DNA of 64,000 nucleotides from positions 1-64,000 of the forward strand of contig CAKVAS010000013.1 of the NCBI GenBank assembly GCA_934725015.1, given 5' to 3'. The number at the start of each line of letters is the position of its first letter. Within the stretch, counting starts at the first letter, position 1. Shown one piece after another: positions 42,743 to 51,804 of the stretch. Origin of the DNA: an uncultured Bacteroidales bacterium (GTDB taxonomy: Bacteria; Bacteroidota; Bacteroidia; Bacteroidales; UBA932). Made by a program: the position numbers and the translations under genes. The notes below the pieces were generated by a model. The model made no database searches and was not told where the DNA came from. It saw only the letters and a list, made by a program, of their open reading frames with translations.

Positions 42743-43597
42743 ATGAATATGATCAGGCTGAACAACGGCGTGCTGATGCCGGATTTTGGACTCGGGACGT
42801 TTCATTCGACGGACGAGAGGGAATGCGCCGAGGCTGTAAGAGCAGCGGTGGAGTGCGGCTACAGAATGATTGACACCGCAAAGATATACTGCAATGAGGA
42901 AATCATCGGCAGGGCGCTCGGAGAACTGTTCAGGGAGGGACTCAGGCGCGAGGACATCTTCGTGGTGACGAAGGTCTGGTTCGACGACTACGAGGACGCG
43001 GGAAGCGCCGTGATGCGCTCGCTTGAAAGGCTGGGGTTGGAACAGGCGGACCTCGTGCTGCTGCACTGGCCGTTCGGGAACTATTACAAGGCGTGGCGGG
43101 AGCTGGAGACGCTCTACGAGGAGAAAAAGCTTGCGAGGGCAATCGGCGTGTCGAACTTCAGCGCGGCGCAGATTGTCGATCTCGTGAAGTTCAACAGGAT
43201 TGTCCCGGCGGTGAACCAGATAGAGACAAACCTCATAAGCCAGCAGCGGGAATGCCGGGAGTGGATGCGCCGCTACGGAATCGCGCACATGGGCTACGGT
43301 CCGTTCGTCCGCGACAAGATGCCGCAGCTCTATGAGGACGGCAGGCTGACGGAGATAGCCGCGAAATACGGGAAGTCACCCCGCCAGGTCACGCTCCGCT
43401 TTCTGCATCAGGAAGGAGTGATTCTCATCCCCAAGTCCGTGCACAGGGAGAGGATTGCCGAAAACATTGACATCTTCGACTTCTCCCTGACCGACGGCGA
43501 GATGGAGTGCCTCCGCGCTTTCGACAGGAACACCCCGATGACCGGCGCCGTGCAGGATCCTTCCCGCGTCGCAAAGATTCTCGGCGAGGTGCACTGA
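42743..43597 (+). CDS. Aldo/keto reductase
   Basis: A 284-residue NAD(P)H-dependent AKR. The (alpha/beta)8 tetrad is visible: Asp and Tyr in MIDTAKIYCNEE, Lys in DIFVVTKVWF, His in LVLLHWPFG. Coenzyme-site sequence VILIPKSVHRERIAENIDIFDFSLT is at the end. It resembles 2,5-diketo-gluconate reductase-type proteins and probably reduces an aldehyde or keto sugar of the pathway. I use the ATG at 42743; an in-frame TTG at 42734 is less likely. Confidence 0.92.
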   Translation: MNMIRLNNGVLMPDFGLGTFHSTDERECAEAVRAAVECGYRMIDTAKIYCNEEIIGRALGELFREGLRREDIFVVTKVWFDDYEDAGSAVMRSLERLGLEQADLVLLHWPFGNYYKAWRELETLYEEKKLARAIGVSNFSAAQIVDLVKFNRIVPAVNQIETNLISQQRECREWMRRYGIAHMGYGPFVRDKMPQLYEDGRLTEIAAKYGKSPRQVTLRFLHQEGVILIPKSVHRERIAENIDIFDFSLTDGEMECLRAFDRNTPMTGAVQDPSRVAKILGEVH

Positions 43598-43614
43598 GAA
43601 AAACATTTCTTAAA

Positions 43615-43636
43615 TTAGGTGTAGTATAGTGTGGTA
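43615..43636 (+). promoter_or_regulatory. Operator-like site O3
   Basis: TTAGGTGTAGTATAGTGTGG followed by TA; 18 of 22 positions agree with O1. It lies just upstream of the -7 element of the permease gene. Confidence 0.6.
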
Positions 43637-43653
43637 TTTTTGAAAAAGTTTTG

Positions 43654-43661
43654 TAATTTTG
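43654..43661 (+). promoter_or_regulatory. -7 element of the catabolic operon
   Basis: TAATTTTG, directly after O3. Transcription from here would exclude any start before about 43670 and supports an ATG at 43703 or 43733 for the permease. Confidence 0.5.
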
Positions 43662-43732
43662 CAGAACTTAACCGTCTGCGGGCCGGCAATGACAATGACG
43701 AGATGCCGCGACGGAACGAAATACCACATCAG

Positions 43733-45019
43733 ATGAAGGAAAACACTGCAAGAAAAGAGTCCGGATGGGTCAAATGGGAGGTTCTGCTCCTGTTGTGGAT
43801 GGCCTATCTGCTCAACCAGGGAGACCGTCAGGTGTTCAACACCGTGCTCCCTTCAATACGCGAGGCTCTCAGCCTCACCGACACGTCAGTGGGACTCATA
43901 GCCACGCTGTTCAACCTGTTCTACGCTTTCATGGTACCGCTCGGAGGCTGGGCGGGCGACCGCTTCAGCCGCAAGTGGGTTGTGACCGTCTCCATTCTCT
44001 TCTGGAGCGCGGCGACGATGTTCACAGGAGTGGCAAACAGCGTCTTCATGCTCGTGCTCATGCGCAGCGTGGCGACAGGCGGAGGCGAGGCGTTCTTCGG
44101 TCCGGCCAACTACTCGCTGCTCGGACAATACCACACCGACACCCGCGCAAGGGCTATGTCGATTCATCAGACGGCATATTATATAGGAGTGATTCTGGCG
44201 GGATGGCTCGCCGGGCTGATTGCCGACAGGTTCGACGCGCTGCACCCGGGAGAGGGATGGAAGTATTCCTTCATCTTCTTCGGCGCGGCAGGCATCGTGT
44301 GGGGACTGCTCATGGCGTTCAGGCTCAAGGACAAGCCGCTGAGCGAAGAGGAGAAAAAGGCAAGGGAGGGGAACAAGCCGGGCATACTGGACGGCTTCCG
44401 GACCGTGTTCACTACCCCTACGGCGGCCTGCCTCACGTTCGGATTCTCCGGGCTTATCTTCGTGATTACCGGCTACATGACATGGATGCCGGCATATCTT
44501 CAGGACGAATGCGGGCTCAGCCAGGCGTCTGCGGGGTTCAACTCCATGTTCTGGACTTATGTCGCGGCGTTCGTCGGGGTTCTGCTCTCCGGGACACTTT
44601 CCGACCGTCTGGCCGCGAAGTCGCCAAAGCACAGGATGCTGCTCCAGGCCGCCGGGCTTCTTCTCGGGGCCGTGCCGCTCTTCGTCATAGGCCACGCCGG
44701 CACGCTGTGGGTGCTCTACCTCTGCTTCGCCGCGTGGGGGTTCTTCCGCGCAATGTTCGACGCCAATACCTACTCAGTGCTCTATGACGTGACCCCTCCG
44801 CGCCTGCACGCCTCATGCTCAAGCGCGATGATTACCACCGGGTTTGCCGTCGGGGCGCTCGCCCCGGTCGTTCTCGGGGCAATGAAGGACAGCCTCGGAA
44901 GCCTTCAGGCGACCTTCCCGGTTCTCGCGGCAATCTGGCTCGTGTGCGGGCTCGTGATGGCCGTCGTGGCATTCACCCGCTACCGGAAAGACTACGACAG
45001 GAACAGGGAAAGGGCATGA
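43733..45019 (+). CDS. MFS sugar/organic anion permease
   Basis: About 428 residues with twelve predicted helices. After helix 1 (WEVLLLLWMAYLLNQGDRQVFNTVLPSIREALSLTDTSVGLIATLFNLFYAFMVPLGGWAGDRFSRKWVV) the MFS GxxxDRxxRK signature is seen; helix 4-5 region GGGEAFFGPANYSLLGQYHTDTRARAMSIHQTAYYIGVILAGWLAG matches anion:cation symporters and glycerol-3-phosphate-type carriers. It should import the monosaccharide or small oligosaccharide handled by the following enzymes. Start 43703 adds ten residues. Confidence 0.88.
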   Translation: MKENTARKESGWVKWEVLLLLWMAYLLNQGDRQVFNTVLPSIREALSLTDTSVGLIATLFNLFYAFMVPLGGWAGDRFSRKWVVTVSILFWSAATMFTGVANSVFMLVLMRSVATGGGEAFFGPANYSLLGQYHTDTRARAMSIHQTAYYIGVILAGWLAGLIADRFDALHPGEGWKYSFIFFGAAGIVWGLLMAFRLKDKPLSEEEKKAREGNKPGILDGFRTVFTTPTAACLTFGFSGLIFVITGYMTWMPAYLQDECGLSQASAGFNSMFWTYVAAFVGVLLSGTLSDRLAAKSPKHRMLLQAAGLLLGAVPLFVIGHAGTLWVLYLCFAAWGFFRAMFDANTYSVLYDVTPPRLHASCSSAMITTGFAVGALAPVVLGAMKDSLGSLQATFPVLAAIWLVCGLVMAVVAFTRYRKDYDRNRERA

Positions 45020-45085
45020 CGGTCGCCCTATCAAAAAAAAGCTTACATCCCCAGCTAAAAAAACGCTTACAATAAATACGATAAA

Positions 45086-46525
45086 ATGAACATTTCAGAA
45101 AAGATAAGGAAGCCTCGGGCAGGCCTGCTGCTCGTCGCCTCCCCGAGGTTCAAGAACCTTTCCGGCCCGAAAAAGGGCTCATACGGGCAGAAGAAGGCAG
45201 TCGTCGCCGAGCAGATTCTCTCGTCCCTCGACTTCCTCGACGTCACGTTTCCGGGGATAGTATATGAAAGGGAGGACGCGGAAAGGGCGATGGACACGTT
45301 CTATAACGCCAAGGTCGATTTCATAATAGCCGAATTTCTCTCGTGGAGCGAGGACTTCGCGTGGATACGATTCCTGCGCGACTGCCCCGACATTCCGATT
45401 CTGTTCACGAACGTGGCGAAGAAGCGGATGGCGTTCGAGACCACGCTGGACGAGGACGATTTCATTGAATACCTTTGCAGCGGCACCCTCGTGGGCTCCC
45501 TCGAAGCCTCGGGTTCAATCCGCCGCGTGCCGAGGAAGGGCGTGAAGGTCGTCATGGGCACGAGGGAGGAGATTACCGACGAGATACGCTCGTTCTCCCG
45601 CGTCGCCTACGCGAGGGCTGTGCTCCGAAAGTCGAACGTCGGGCTCATGGCTAACATGAACGAGGCGATGTGGTCCACCTACATCGATAACTACGACCTG
45701 TTCACGAAGATAGGTCCCGAAATACACTACCTTCCGTCGTCGGACTACAAGGAAACGCTTGATTCACTGACCGATGAAGAGGTGAATGAATATGCCGACA
45801 GCCTCACGACACGCTACCGCATGATGGACGACGTGGAGCAGGACAAGTTCATCGGCTGCGTCAGGGCCTCGCTCGCTCTGAAGAAGACGGCGCAGGAGAG
45901 GGACATAGACATCCTCGTCTATAACGACATAGACCCGTCGACATTCAAGGTCAGCGGATGCAGGGCAGGCTTCTACCACGACTGGTTCAACGAAAGCCTC
46001 TCCGTCCTCGTGCCGGAGGCCGACATGGGTGCCGGTCTCGCGACATACATCCTAAAGCTGATTTCAGGAGGGCATGTGAACTTCATAGAGCCGTTCCACA
46101 TCGAGGACGACTTGGGAACATTCGCGGGAGGACACGCCGGCCCGAACGACCACACGGATCCGAAGTGGCAGGACAATGTGCTGATTGCAAGGGACGTGCG
46201 CTTTGCGAAGACGAACTACAAGTATGCCGGGGCTCCGTTCGGATGGTACCGTTTCAGCCCCGGGATGAAGACGGTGACGGGAATCTTCGAGGAAGACGGA
46301 CGCTACAAGATGGTCTGCTTCATGGCGGAGTCGCTGCCGGGCAAACACATACTCGCCACATATTCCCACAGCATCTTCCGCCCGGAGGTCCCTGTCAAGG
46401 AACTCTTTGAGCGGCTGCTGAAAGTCGGAGTCACCCAGCACTACGCGATTACCGACGGGGACTGGCGCAGGGAACTCGGGGATTTCGCCGAAATCATGGA
46501 ATTCGAGTTCCACGACATACGATAG
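45086..46525 (+). CDS. L-fucose/L-arabinose isomerase-family protein
   Basis: A 479-residue protein of the FucI/AraA superfamily. Typical parts are RAGLLLVASPRF at the N-terminus, the long domain with FIIAEFLSWSEDFAWIRFLRD, and the C-terminal GWYRFSPGMKTVTGIFEEDGRYKMVCFMAESLPGKHILATYSHSIFRPEVPVKELFERLLKVGVTQHYAITDGDWRRELGDFAEIMEFEFHDI. Metal-binding acids probably include Glu in FIEPFH and the His of TQHYAIT. Members isomerise aldoses to ketoses; many in Bacteroidota operons are of unknown sugar specificity. 66 bases after the permease. Confidence 0.85.
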   Translation: MNISEKIRKPRAGLLLVASPRFKNLSGPKKGSYGQKKAVVAEQILSSLDFLDVTFPGIVYEREDAERAMDTFYNAKVDFIIAEFLSWSEDFAWIRFLRDCPDIPILFTNVAKKRMAFETTLDEDDFIEYLCSGTLVGSLEASGSIRRVPRKGVKVVMGTREEITDEIRSFSRVAYARAVLRKSNVGLMANMNEAMWSTYIDNYDLFTKIGPEIHYLPSSDYKETLDSLTDEEVNEYADSLTTRYRMMDDVEQDKFIGCVRASLALKKTAQERDIDILVYNDIDPSTFKVSGCRAGFYHDWFNESLSVLVPEADMGAGLATYILKLISGGHVNFIEPFHIEDDLGTFAGGHAGPNDHTDPKWQDNVLIARDVRFAKTNYKYAGAPFGWYRFSPGMKTVTGIFEEDGRYKMVCFMAESLPGKHILATYSHSIFRPEVPVKELFERLLKVGVTQHYAITDGDWRRELGDFAEIMEFEFHDIR

Positions 46526-46562
46526 GCATACGCCCGAAATTCCGTGTCCATAAAGACATAAT

Positions 46563-46617
46563 CATTCAGGCATATATATCATTCAAGCATATATATCATC
46601 CTGACACATATCATTCA
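46563..46617 (+). repeat. AT-rich direct repeats upstream of the ManA-like gene
   Basis: CATTCAGGCATATATATCAT and CATTCAAGCATATATATCAT in tandem, followed by a degenerate third copy, in the 126-base spacer before the next gene. Confidence 0.7.
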
Positions 46618-46651
46618 AAGCAAGATTTAACATATTTAAATACAGGAATAT

Positions 46652-48526
46652 ATGAGTTTCATGTACAATCCGTTTCCGTTCGACGACCCGAAGCCGGTGA
46701 ACCGTCCGGAACTTTCAGAAAAGACAGTTTCATCAGTCGTCAGCGGCGGAACGCCGAACGTCGCCAAGAAGTTTGCGGCTGGAATCATCGAAAAGGCACA
46801 CGGGAAGAACCAGGTCGTCGCGTTCGACGGATACACCACGGTCGATTGGACGGTTTTCCTCAACCTGCTTGCCCGGGAATGCGCGGCGGCGGGGATTGAG
46901 TTCGAGTCGGTCGATGCCAATGCGGAGTGCTTCAAGAGCGGTAAGGAAATAGACGGGATGATAGACCCGCTGCTCATCTGGGACAAGAAGATTGACCCGA
47001 CGCTGCTCTACGGAAAGATATACAAGGGCGGATACGAGGGGATGCTCGACGAGGAGAGGACGCAGGCGTTCGAGAAGAAGGTGGCGGAGCTCGGGAAAGG
47101 TTCAGGGAAGGTCGTGGCGGTTTTCGGCTACGGCGTGCTGATTCCGCGTTTCAGGGCTCTCTATGACACGAAATGCTTCTTCGACGTGACTCCTAAGACC
47201 TCCATACTCAGGATTCGCCGGGGAGAATATGTCAACATCGGAAAGAAGCGCCCGGACATGATCAACCGCGTCATCCGCCGCTGCTACTACTGCGACTTCG
47301 AGATGGCAGTGTGCAGCCGCCGCGAGCTCCTGCGGAACAACATACCCGACTTCTGGTTCCTCAGTGACGACCAGCAGAACATCCAGATGCTCCCTTACGA
47401 GGCCTTCGCGGACATCTGCGCCCAGCTCGTGAAATACCCGTTCCGCGCAAAGCCGTGCTACATCGAGGGTGTCTGGGGTGGCTCCTACATGAAAAATCAC
47501 CGCAACCTGCCGGAGAAGATGCGCAACGCGGCGTGGGTGTTCGATTTCATCCCGATGGAAGTCAGCGTCGTGGTGGAGGCCGGCTCTGAAAAACTCGACA
47601 TCAACTTTTGTTCGTTCGTGTGCCGCGAGGGCGAGAACCTCATGAGCAGGGACGCGGTGGAGAAGTTCCACGGCTACTTCCCTATCCGCTTCAACTACGA
47701 CGACAGCTACCACTCGACCGGCAACATGTCCATCCAGTGCCACTCCGGCTCGGCCTACAACCGCGAGCACTACGGGGAGTTCGGCCGTCAGGACGAAAGC
47801 TACTACGTCTGCGTGACGGGGCACGACGCGAAGACCTTCATCGGCTTCCGCGACGACGCTGACATCCCGCAGTTCTTCAGGGACATCGAGGCCGCCGACA
47901 CTGAGCACAGACCGTGTGACTACATGAAATATGTGAACTACGAGGAGTCTAAGCCGGGTCTTCAGGTGATGCTGCCTGCCGGAACCATACACTCAAGCGG
48001 CCGCAACCAGGTAATTTTGGAAATCGGCTCGCTCACCATCGGCTCCTACACCTACAAGATGTACGACTACCTCCGCCTCGACTTCGACGGCAAGCAGCGC
48101 CCTATCCACACCCGCCTCGGCGAGGAGAACGTCGCGCAGCACCGCCGCGCATCCGTGATTCACGACCCACAGAGTCCGGACTACATAGTCCAGAAGCCTC
48201 GCGTGGCGGCTTCCGGAGAGGGATGGAAGGAGCTGATTCTCGGAGAGAACGAGCAGCTTTACTTCAGCCTCCGCCGTCTCGACTTCGAGACCGAATGCCC
48301 TCAGGACACCCGTGGGGAGCGTTTCCATGTGCTCGCGCTTGTCGATGGAGACCACGTGCGCGTGCGCAGTAAGCAACACCCGGAAAGGTTCTACGACATG
48401 GACTATCTTGACATCGTCTGCGTGCCGGCCGACATGGGTGAATATGTCATCGAGAACCTCGGCAAGGAACCGGTGATGGTGCACAAGACCATGCTGAGGG
48501 ACGGCTATCAGGATGTCATCCTTTAA
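46652..48526 (+). CDS. Mannose-6-phosphate isomerase-like protein with N-terminal kinase-fold domain
   Basis: A 624-residue two-part protein. The last 350 residues form the class I phosphomannose isomerase cupin fold (KPCYIEGVWGGSYM, IQCHSGSAYNREHYGEFGRQDESYYV, VMLPAGTIHSSGRNQVILEIG, RLDFDGKQRPIHTRLGEEN). Zinc ligands are probably the His of CHSG and the Glu and His of the later strands. The first 200 residues look like a P-loop kinase fold (KNQVVAFDGYTTVDWTVFLNLLARECAAAGIEFESVDANAECF) but lack a GxGKS loop, so they may be inactive. The ketose phosphate of the pathway is the probable substrate. Confidence 0.83.
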   Translation: MSFMYNPFPFDDPKPVNRPELSEKTVSSVVSGGTPNVAKKFAAGIIEKAHGKNQVVAFDGYTTVDWTVFLNLLARECAAAGIEFESVDANAECFKSGKEIDGMIDPLLIWDKKIDPTLLYGKIYKGGYEGMLDEERTQAFEKKVAELGKGSGKVVAVFGYGVLIPRFRALYDTKCFFDVTPKTSILRIRRGEYVNIGKKRPDMINRVIRRCYYCDFEMAVCSRRELLRNNIPDFWFLSDDQQNIQMLPYEAFADICAQLVKYPFRAKPCYIEGVWGGSYMKNHRNLPEKMRNAAWVFDFIPMEVSVVVEAGSEKLDINFCSFVCREGENLMSRDAVEKFHGYFPIRFNYDDSYHSTGNMSIQCHSGSAYNREHYGEFGRQDESYYVCVTGHDAKTFIGFRDDADIPQFFRDIEAADTEHRPCDYMKYVNYEESKPGLQVMLPAGTIHSSGRNQVILEIGSLTIGSYTYKMYDYLRLDFDGKQRPIHTRLGEENVAQHRRASVIHDPQSPDYIVQKPRVAASGEGWKELILGENEQLYFSLRRLDFETECPQDTRGERFHVLALVDGDHVRVRSKQHPERFYDMDYLDIVCVPADMGEYVIENLGKEPVMVHKTMLRDGYQDVIL

Positions 48527-48536
48527 CGCGAGGCCT

Positions 48537-49418
48537 ATGAAAACCCTTCTTCTTGACGTCGGGGGCACCTTCATAAAGTGCTCCGACGGGCGGGAGATTC
48601 CAGTGAGTTCCGACGGCAGCCGCGAGGAGATTTCAGCGTCCTTCGCGGAGGCTGTCGGAGGCTTTTGCAGGGACGCGGAAGCCGGACGCGACGGTGCATC
48701 CGGTTCTGCGGACTCCGCAGCCTGCGACCCACAGTCCGGCTGCGGAATCGCCGTGGCCATCCCGGGCCCGTTCGACTACGAAAAAGGCATATTCCTGATG
48801 AGGCACAAGTTCTCCTCCGTCTATGGGGAGAGTTTCCGTGAGCTGGCCGGCGTGCCTGAGGGAGTCGAACTTTGCTTCATCCACGACGTGAACGTGATGC
48901 TCGCGGGAGAGATGTCCGACGGCAACGGCAGGGGATTTTCCCGTGCGGCCCTTGTGGCGCTCGGGACTGGGCTCGGGTTCGCGATGTCCATAGACGGACA
49001 TATACTCAAGAAGGAGACAGGCTCGCCGCTCGTCAGCATATTCGGACTTCCCTACCGCGACGGCATTCTCGAAGACTACGCCTCAAAGCGGGGATTTCTA
49101 AGGACGTTCCGGGACCTCGGAGGACAGGGAGCGGACACGGTGAAGGAAATCGCCGAACTCGCGGCCGTCGGAGACGCAGCCGCCTTGGAGACATTCTGGA
49201 GCATAGGAGCCACGATCGCAGAAGCCATATCCCCGATTCTGAAGGAATATGAAATCGAATGTCTTCTCTTCGGAGGCCAGATTTCCCGTTCATTTTCTCT
49301 TATGGAGCCCTCCGTCCGCAAAGGCCTCTCCGACGTCGCGTGCCTAAGGTCCATATCTCCGGTTTCGGACTTCGACAACGCGACGTTCAACGGGCTTCGC
49401 GGGCTGTTCGCTCAGTAA
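48537..49418 (+). CDS. ROK-family sugar kinase
   Basis: A 293-residue ROK protein. The ATP-binding phosphate motif is LLLDVGGTFIKC at residues 4-15; IAVAIPGPFDYEKGIF and FIHDVNVMLAGEM (catalytic Asp in HDVN) and ALVALGTGLGFAMSIDG follow. The usual zinc-binding CxxGCxGCxE region is absent, replaced by GLPYRDGILEDYASKRG, as in some Bacteroidota ROK kinases. I start at 48537, 11 bases behind the ManA-like stop, because the longer ORF begins inside that gene. Confidence 0.9.
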   Translation: MKTLLLDVGGTFIKCSDGREIPVSSDGSREEISASFAEAVGGFCRDAEAGRDGASGSADSAACDPQSGCGIAVAIPGPFDYEKGIFLMRHKFSSVYGESFRELAGVPEGVELCFIHDVNVMLAGEMSDGNGRGFSRAALVALGTGLGFAMSIDGHILKKETGSPLVSIFGLPYRDGILEDYASKRGFLRTFRDLGGQGADTVKEIAELAAVGDAAALETFWSIGATIAEAISPILKEYEIECLLFGGQISRSFSLMEPSVRKGLSDVACLRSISPVSDFDNATFNGLRGLFAQ

Positions 49419-49467
49419 CATTTTGATGCCCGAAGGGCAAACTGTAATTTCGGAAATACCGTCAAGT

Positions 49468-51738
49468 ATGAAAAAGAAAGCATTGATATTGGGCGTAATC
49501 GCCGTTGCGGCGGGGTGCGCGAAGAATGAGATAAACATCGTTCAGCACGATGGCTACACCGTCGTGACACAGACTCGCGGACCGGAACTGGGCTACAACG
49601 AGAGTTCCGGGGTGAGGATTCTGAACATCGACGGGTTCGCGTTCAAGGACCTGGACAAGGACGGGGAGCTCGACGTCTATGAGGACTGGCGCAGGAGCGT
49701 CGCTGAAAGGGCACGTGACCTGGCGTCTCAGATGCCCGTCGAGCGCATCTGCGGGCTGATGCTCTACTCAAGCGCGGTCGATGCGATGAGCGCGGAGCTG
49801 ACGCCCCGGCAGGAAAAGTACCTCAGGGACGACTTCATCCGCCACATGCTCGTGAGGAACGTTGCCGATGCGGAGACCGGAGCCGCATGGTCGAACCGCG
49901 TGCAGGCCTTCTGTGAGGCGGAGCCGTTCGGCATCCCTTCCAACAACTCCACCGACCCGAGGAACTACACCAACGGGCAGGCGAACACCAACACCTACAA
50001 GCCGGAGCCTGACGGAGAGTTCGACCCGGACGGGACGAGCAAGATTTCTCTGTGGCCGCGCGAGGTGGGAATGGCGGCGACCTTCGACCTCGATGTGGTG
50101 CGCAGGCACGGCGAGGTCGTGTCGTCCGAATACCGCGCCCTCGGAATTACCACCGCCCTTTCCCCACAGGCGGACCTTTCCACCGACCCGCGCTGGAGAC
50201 GGTTCTACGGAACTTTCAGCGAGAGTCCGGAACTCAACAGGGACATCGTGCGCGAGTACTGCGACGCATTCCAGACGACAGAAGGCTCCGCGGACGGCTG
50301 GGGCGGCGGCTCGGTCAACTGCATGGTCAAGCACTGGCCGGGCGGCGGCACGGGAGAGGCGGGGCGCGACGCGCATTTCGGCACGGGGAAATATGCCGTC
50401 TATCCGGGAGACAATTTCGCTCAGAATCTCATTCCTTTCATCGACGGCGCGTTCAGGCTTCGCGGCGGGACGAAGATGGCGGCTGCGGTGATGCCGTACT
50501 ACACGATTTCCTACGGTCAGGATCCTTCAGGGGAGAATGTCGGGAACGGGTTCAGCCGCTACATCATTCAGGAACTGCTACGAGACAAATACCGCTACGA
50601 GGGAGTCGTCTGCACCGACTGGGGAATCGTCAACGACTGCAGTAAAGTCTATGAACACAGCGGCACGCCGTGGGGAATGGAGACTTGCTCGCAGGCAGAG
50701 AGGAGGCTGAAATGCTTCGAGGCCGGGGTGGATCAGCTCGGCGGGGCGGCGGACAACGCCATAAGCCTTGAGGCCTACAGGCTCTGGGAAGAGAAATACG
50801 GAAAGGATAGCGCACGGGAGCGCTTCGAGCAGTCGGCCGTGCGGCTTCTCACGAACATCTTCCGCGTCGGCAATTTCGAGAATCCGTATGCCAGCCCGCA
50901 GAGGGCGGCGGAGGTGGTCGGATGCCGGGAATATGTGGCCGCAGGCTACGACGCGCAGCTCAAGTCAGTCGTCATGCTGAAAAATCACGCGCACGCCCTG
51001 CCGCAGAGGGAAAGGGCAAAGGTCTGGCAGCCGGTGCGTCACGTCGCGGCCGGTCTGACTCATTGGCAGAAGCCCACCCTCCCCTACGACGAGCGTCCGT
51101 TCGGAGAAGAGCTGTTAGGCAAGTACTTCGACATCGCCGCCACGCCGGAAGAGGCTGACTTCGCCCTTGTAGCGATAAAGAGCCCGATCGGTCATTGGGG
51201 CTACATTCTTCCGAACGACGAGTACCCCGAAGGCCACTATCAGCCGATCAGCCTCCAGTACTCGCCCTACACCGCCGAGTCCGCCCGCGAAAGGAGTCTG
51301 GCAGGAGACGGTCCGTCCGACAACCGCTCCTACCGGGGCTTCACCGAGACCAGCTCAAACGAGGGCGACATGAGGCTCGTGCTTGCCACCAAGGCGGCGA
51401 TGGGAGACAAGCCGGTGATTGTGGTCGTCGCCTGCGACCGGCCGTTCGTTCCGGCCGAAATTGAGCCTGCCGCCGACGCCCTGCTGCTTGCCTTCGGGGT
51501 GTCCAACAACGCCCTTCTTGACATAATCAGCGGCCGCTTCGAGCCTTACGGCCTCCTTCCGATGCAGCTTCCTTCCGGCATGAAGACCGTCGAGGAGCAG
51601 TGCGAGGACCTGCCTTTCGACATGGAATGCTACCGCGACTCCGACGGCAACTCCTACGACTTCGCCTTCGGCCTCAACTGGAGCGGGGTCATCTCCGACC
51701 GCCGCGTCAGAACCTACGGGCCGAAGCATAGAAATTAG
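49468..51738 (+). CDS. GH3-family beta-glycosidase, lipoprotein
   Basis: A 756-residue GH3 enzyme. MKKKALILGVIAVAAGCAKNE gives signal and lipobox. The barrel domain holds LSPQADLSTDPRWRRFYGTFSESPEL and MVKHWPGGGTGEAGRDAH; the nucleophile Asp is in YEGVVCTDWGIV. The alpha/beta sandwich domain contains SVVMLKNHAHALP and VVVVACDRPF. It removes terminal non-reducing sugars (glucose, xylose or other). Last gene of the operon, 49 bases after the kinase; its membrane anchoring places it in the periplasm or at the surface. Confidence 0.93.
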   Translation: MKKKALILGVIAVAAGCAKNEINIVQHDGYTVVTQTRGPELGYNESSGVRILNIDGFAFKDLDKDGELDVYEDWRRSVAERARDLASQMPVERICGLMLYSSAVDAMSAELTPRQEKYLRDDFIRHMLVRNVADAETGAAWSNRVQAFCEAEPFGIPSNNSTDPRNYTNGQANTNTYKPEPDGEFDPDGTSKISLWPREVGMAATFDLDVVRRHGEVVSSEYRALGITTALSPQADLSTDPRWRRFYGTFSESPELNRDIVREYCDAFQTTEGSADGWGGGSVNCMVKHWPGGGTGEAGRDAHFGTGKYAVYPGDNFAQNLIPFIDGAFRLRGGTKMAAAVMPYYTISYGQDPSGENVGNGFSRYIIQELLRDKYRYEGVVCTDWGIVNDCSKVYEHSGTPWGMETCSQAERRLKCFEAGVDQLGGAADNAISLEAYRLWEEKYGKDSARERFEQSAVRLLTNIFRVGNFENPYASPQRAAEVVGCREYVAAGYDAQLKSVVMLKNHAHALPQRERAKVWQPVRHVAAGLTHWQKPTLPYDERPFGEELLGKYFDIAATPEEADFALVAIKSPIGHWGYILPNDEYPEGHYQPISLQYSPYTAESARERSLAGDGPSDNRSYRGFTETSSNEGDMRLVLATKAAMGDKPVIVVVACDRPFVPAEIEPAADALLLAFGVSNNALLDIISGRFEPYGLLPMQLPSGMKTVEEQCEDLPFDMECYRDSDGNSYDFAFGLNWSGVISDRRVRTYGPKHRN

Positions 51739-51750
51739 CTTTATAATTTA

Positions 51751-51780
51751 TTGCAGCTTAAGCTATTTTTCGTACTTTTG
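51751..51780 (+). promoter_or_regulatory. Promoter of the AAA-ATPase-like gene
   Basis: TTG at 51751-51753, 19 bases, then TACTTTTG at 51773-51780. A start of transcription near 51787 excludes earlier in-frame starts and supports ATG 51805. Confidence 0.75.
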
Positions 51781-51804
51781 CCTCCGATTGTTATTTTTAG
51801 CGCC

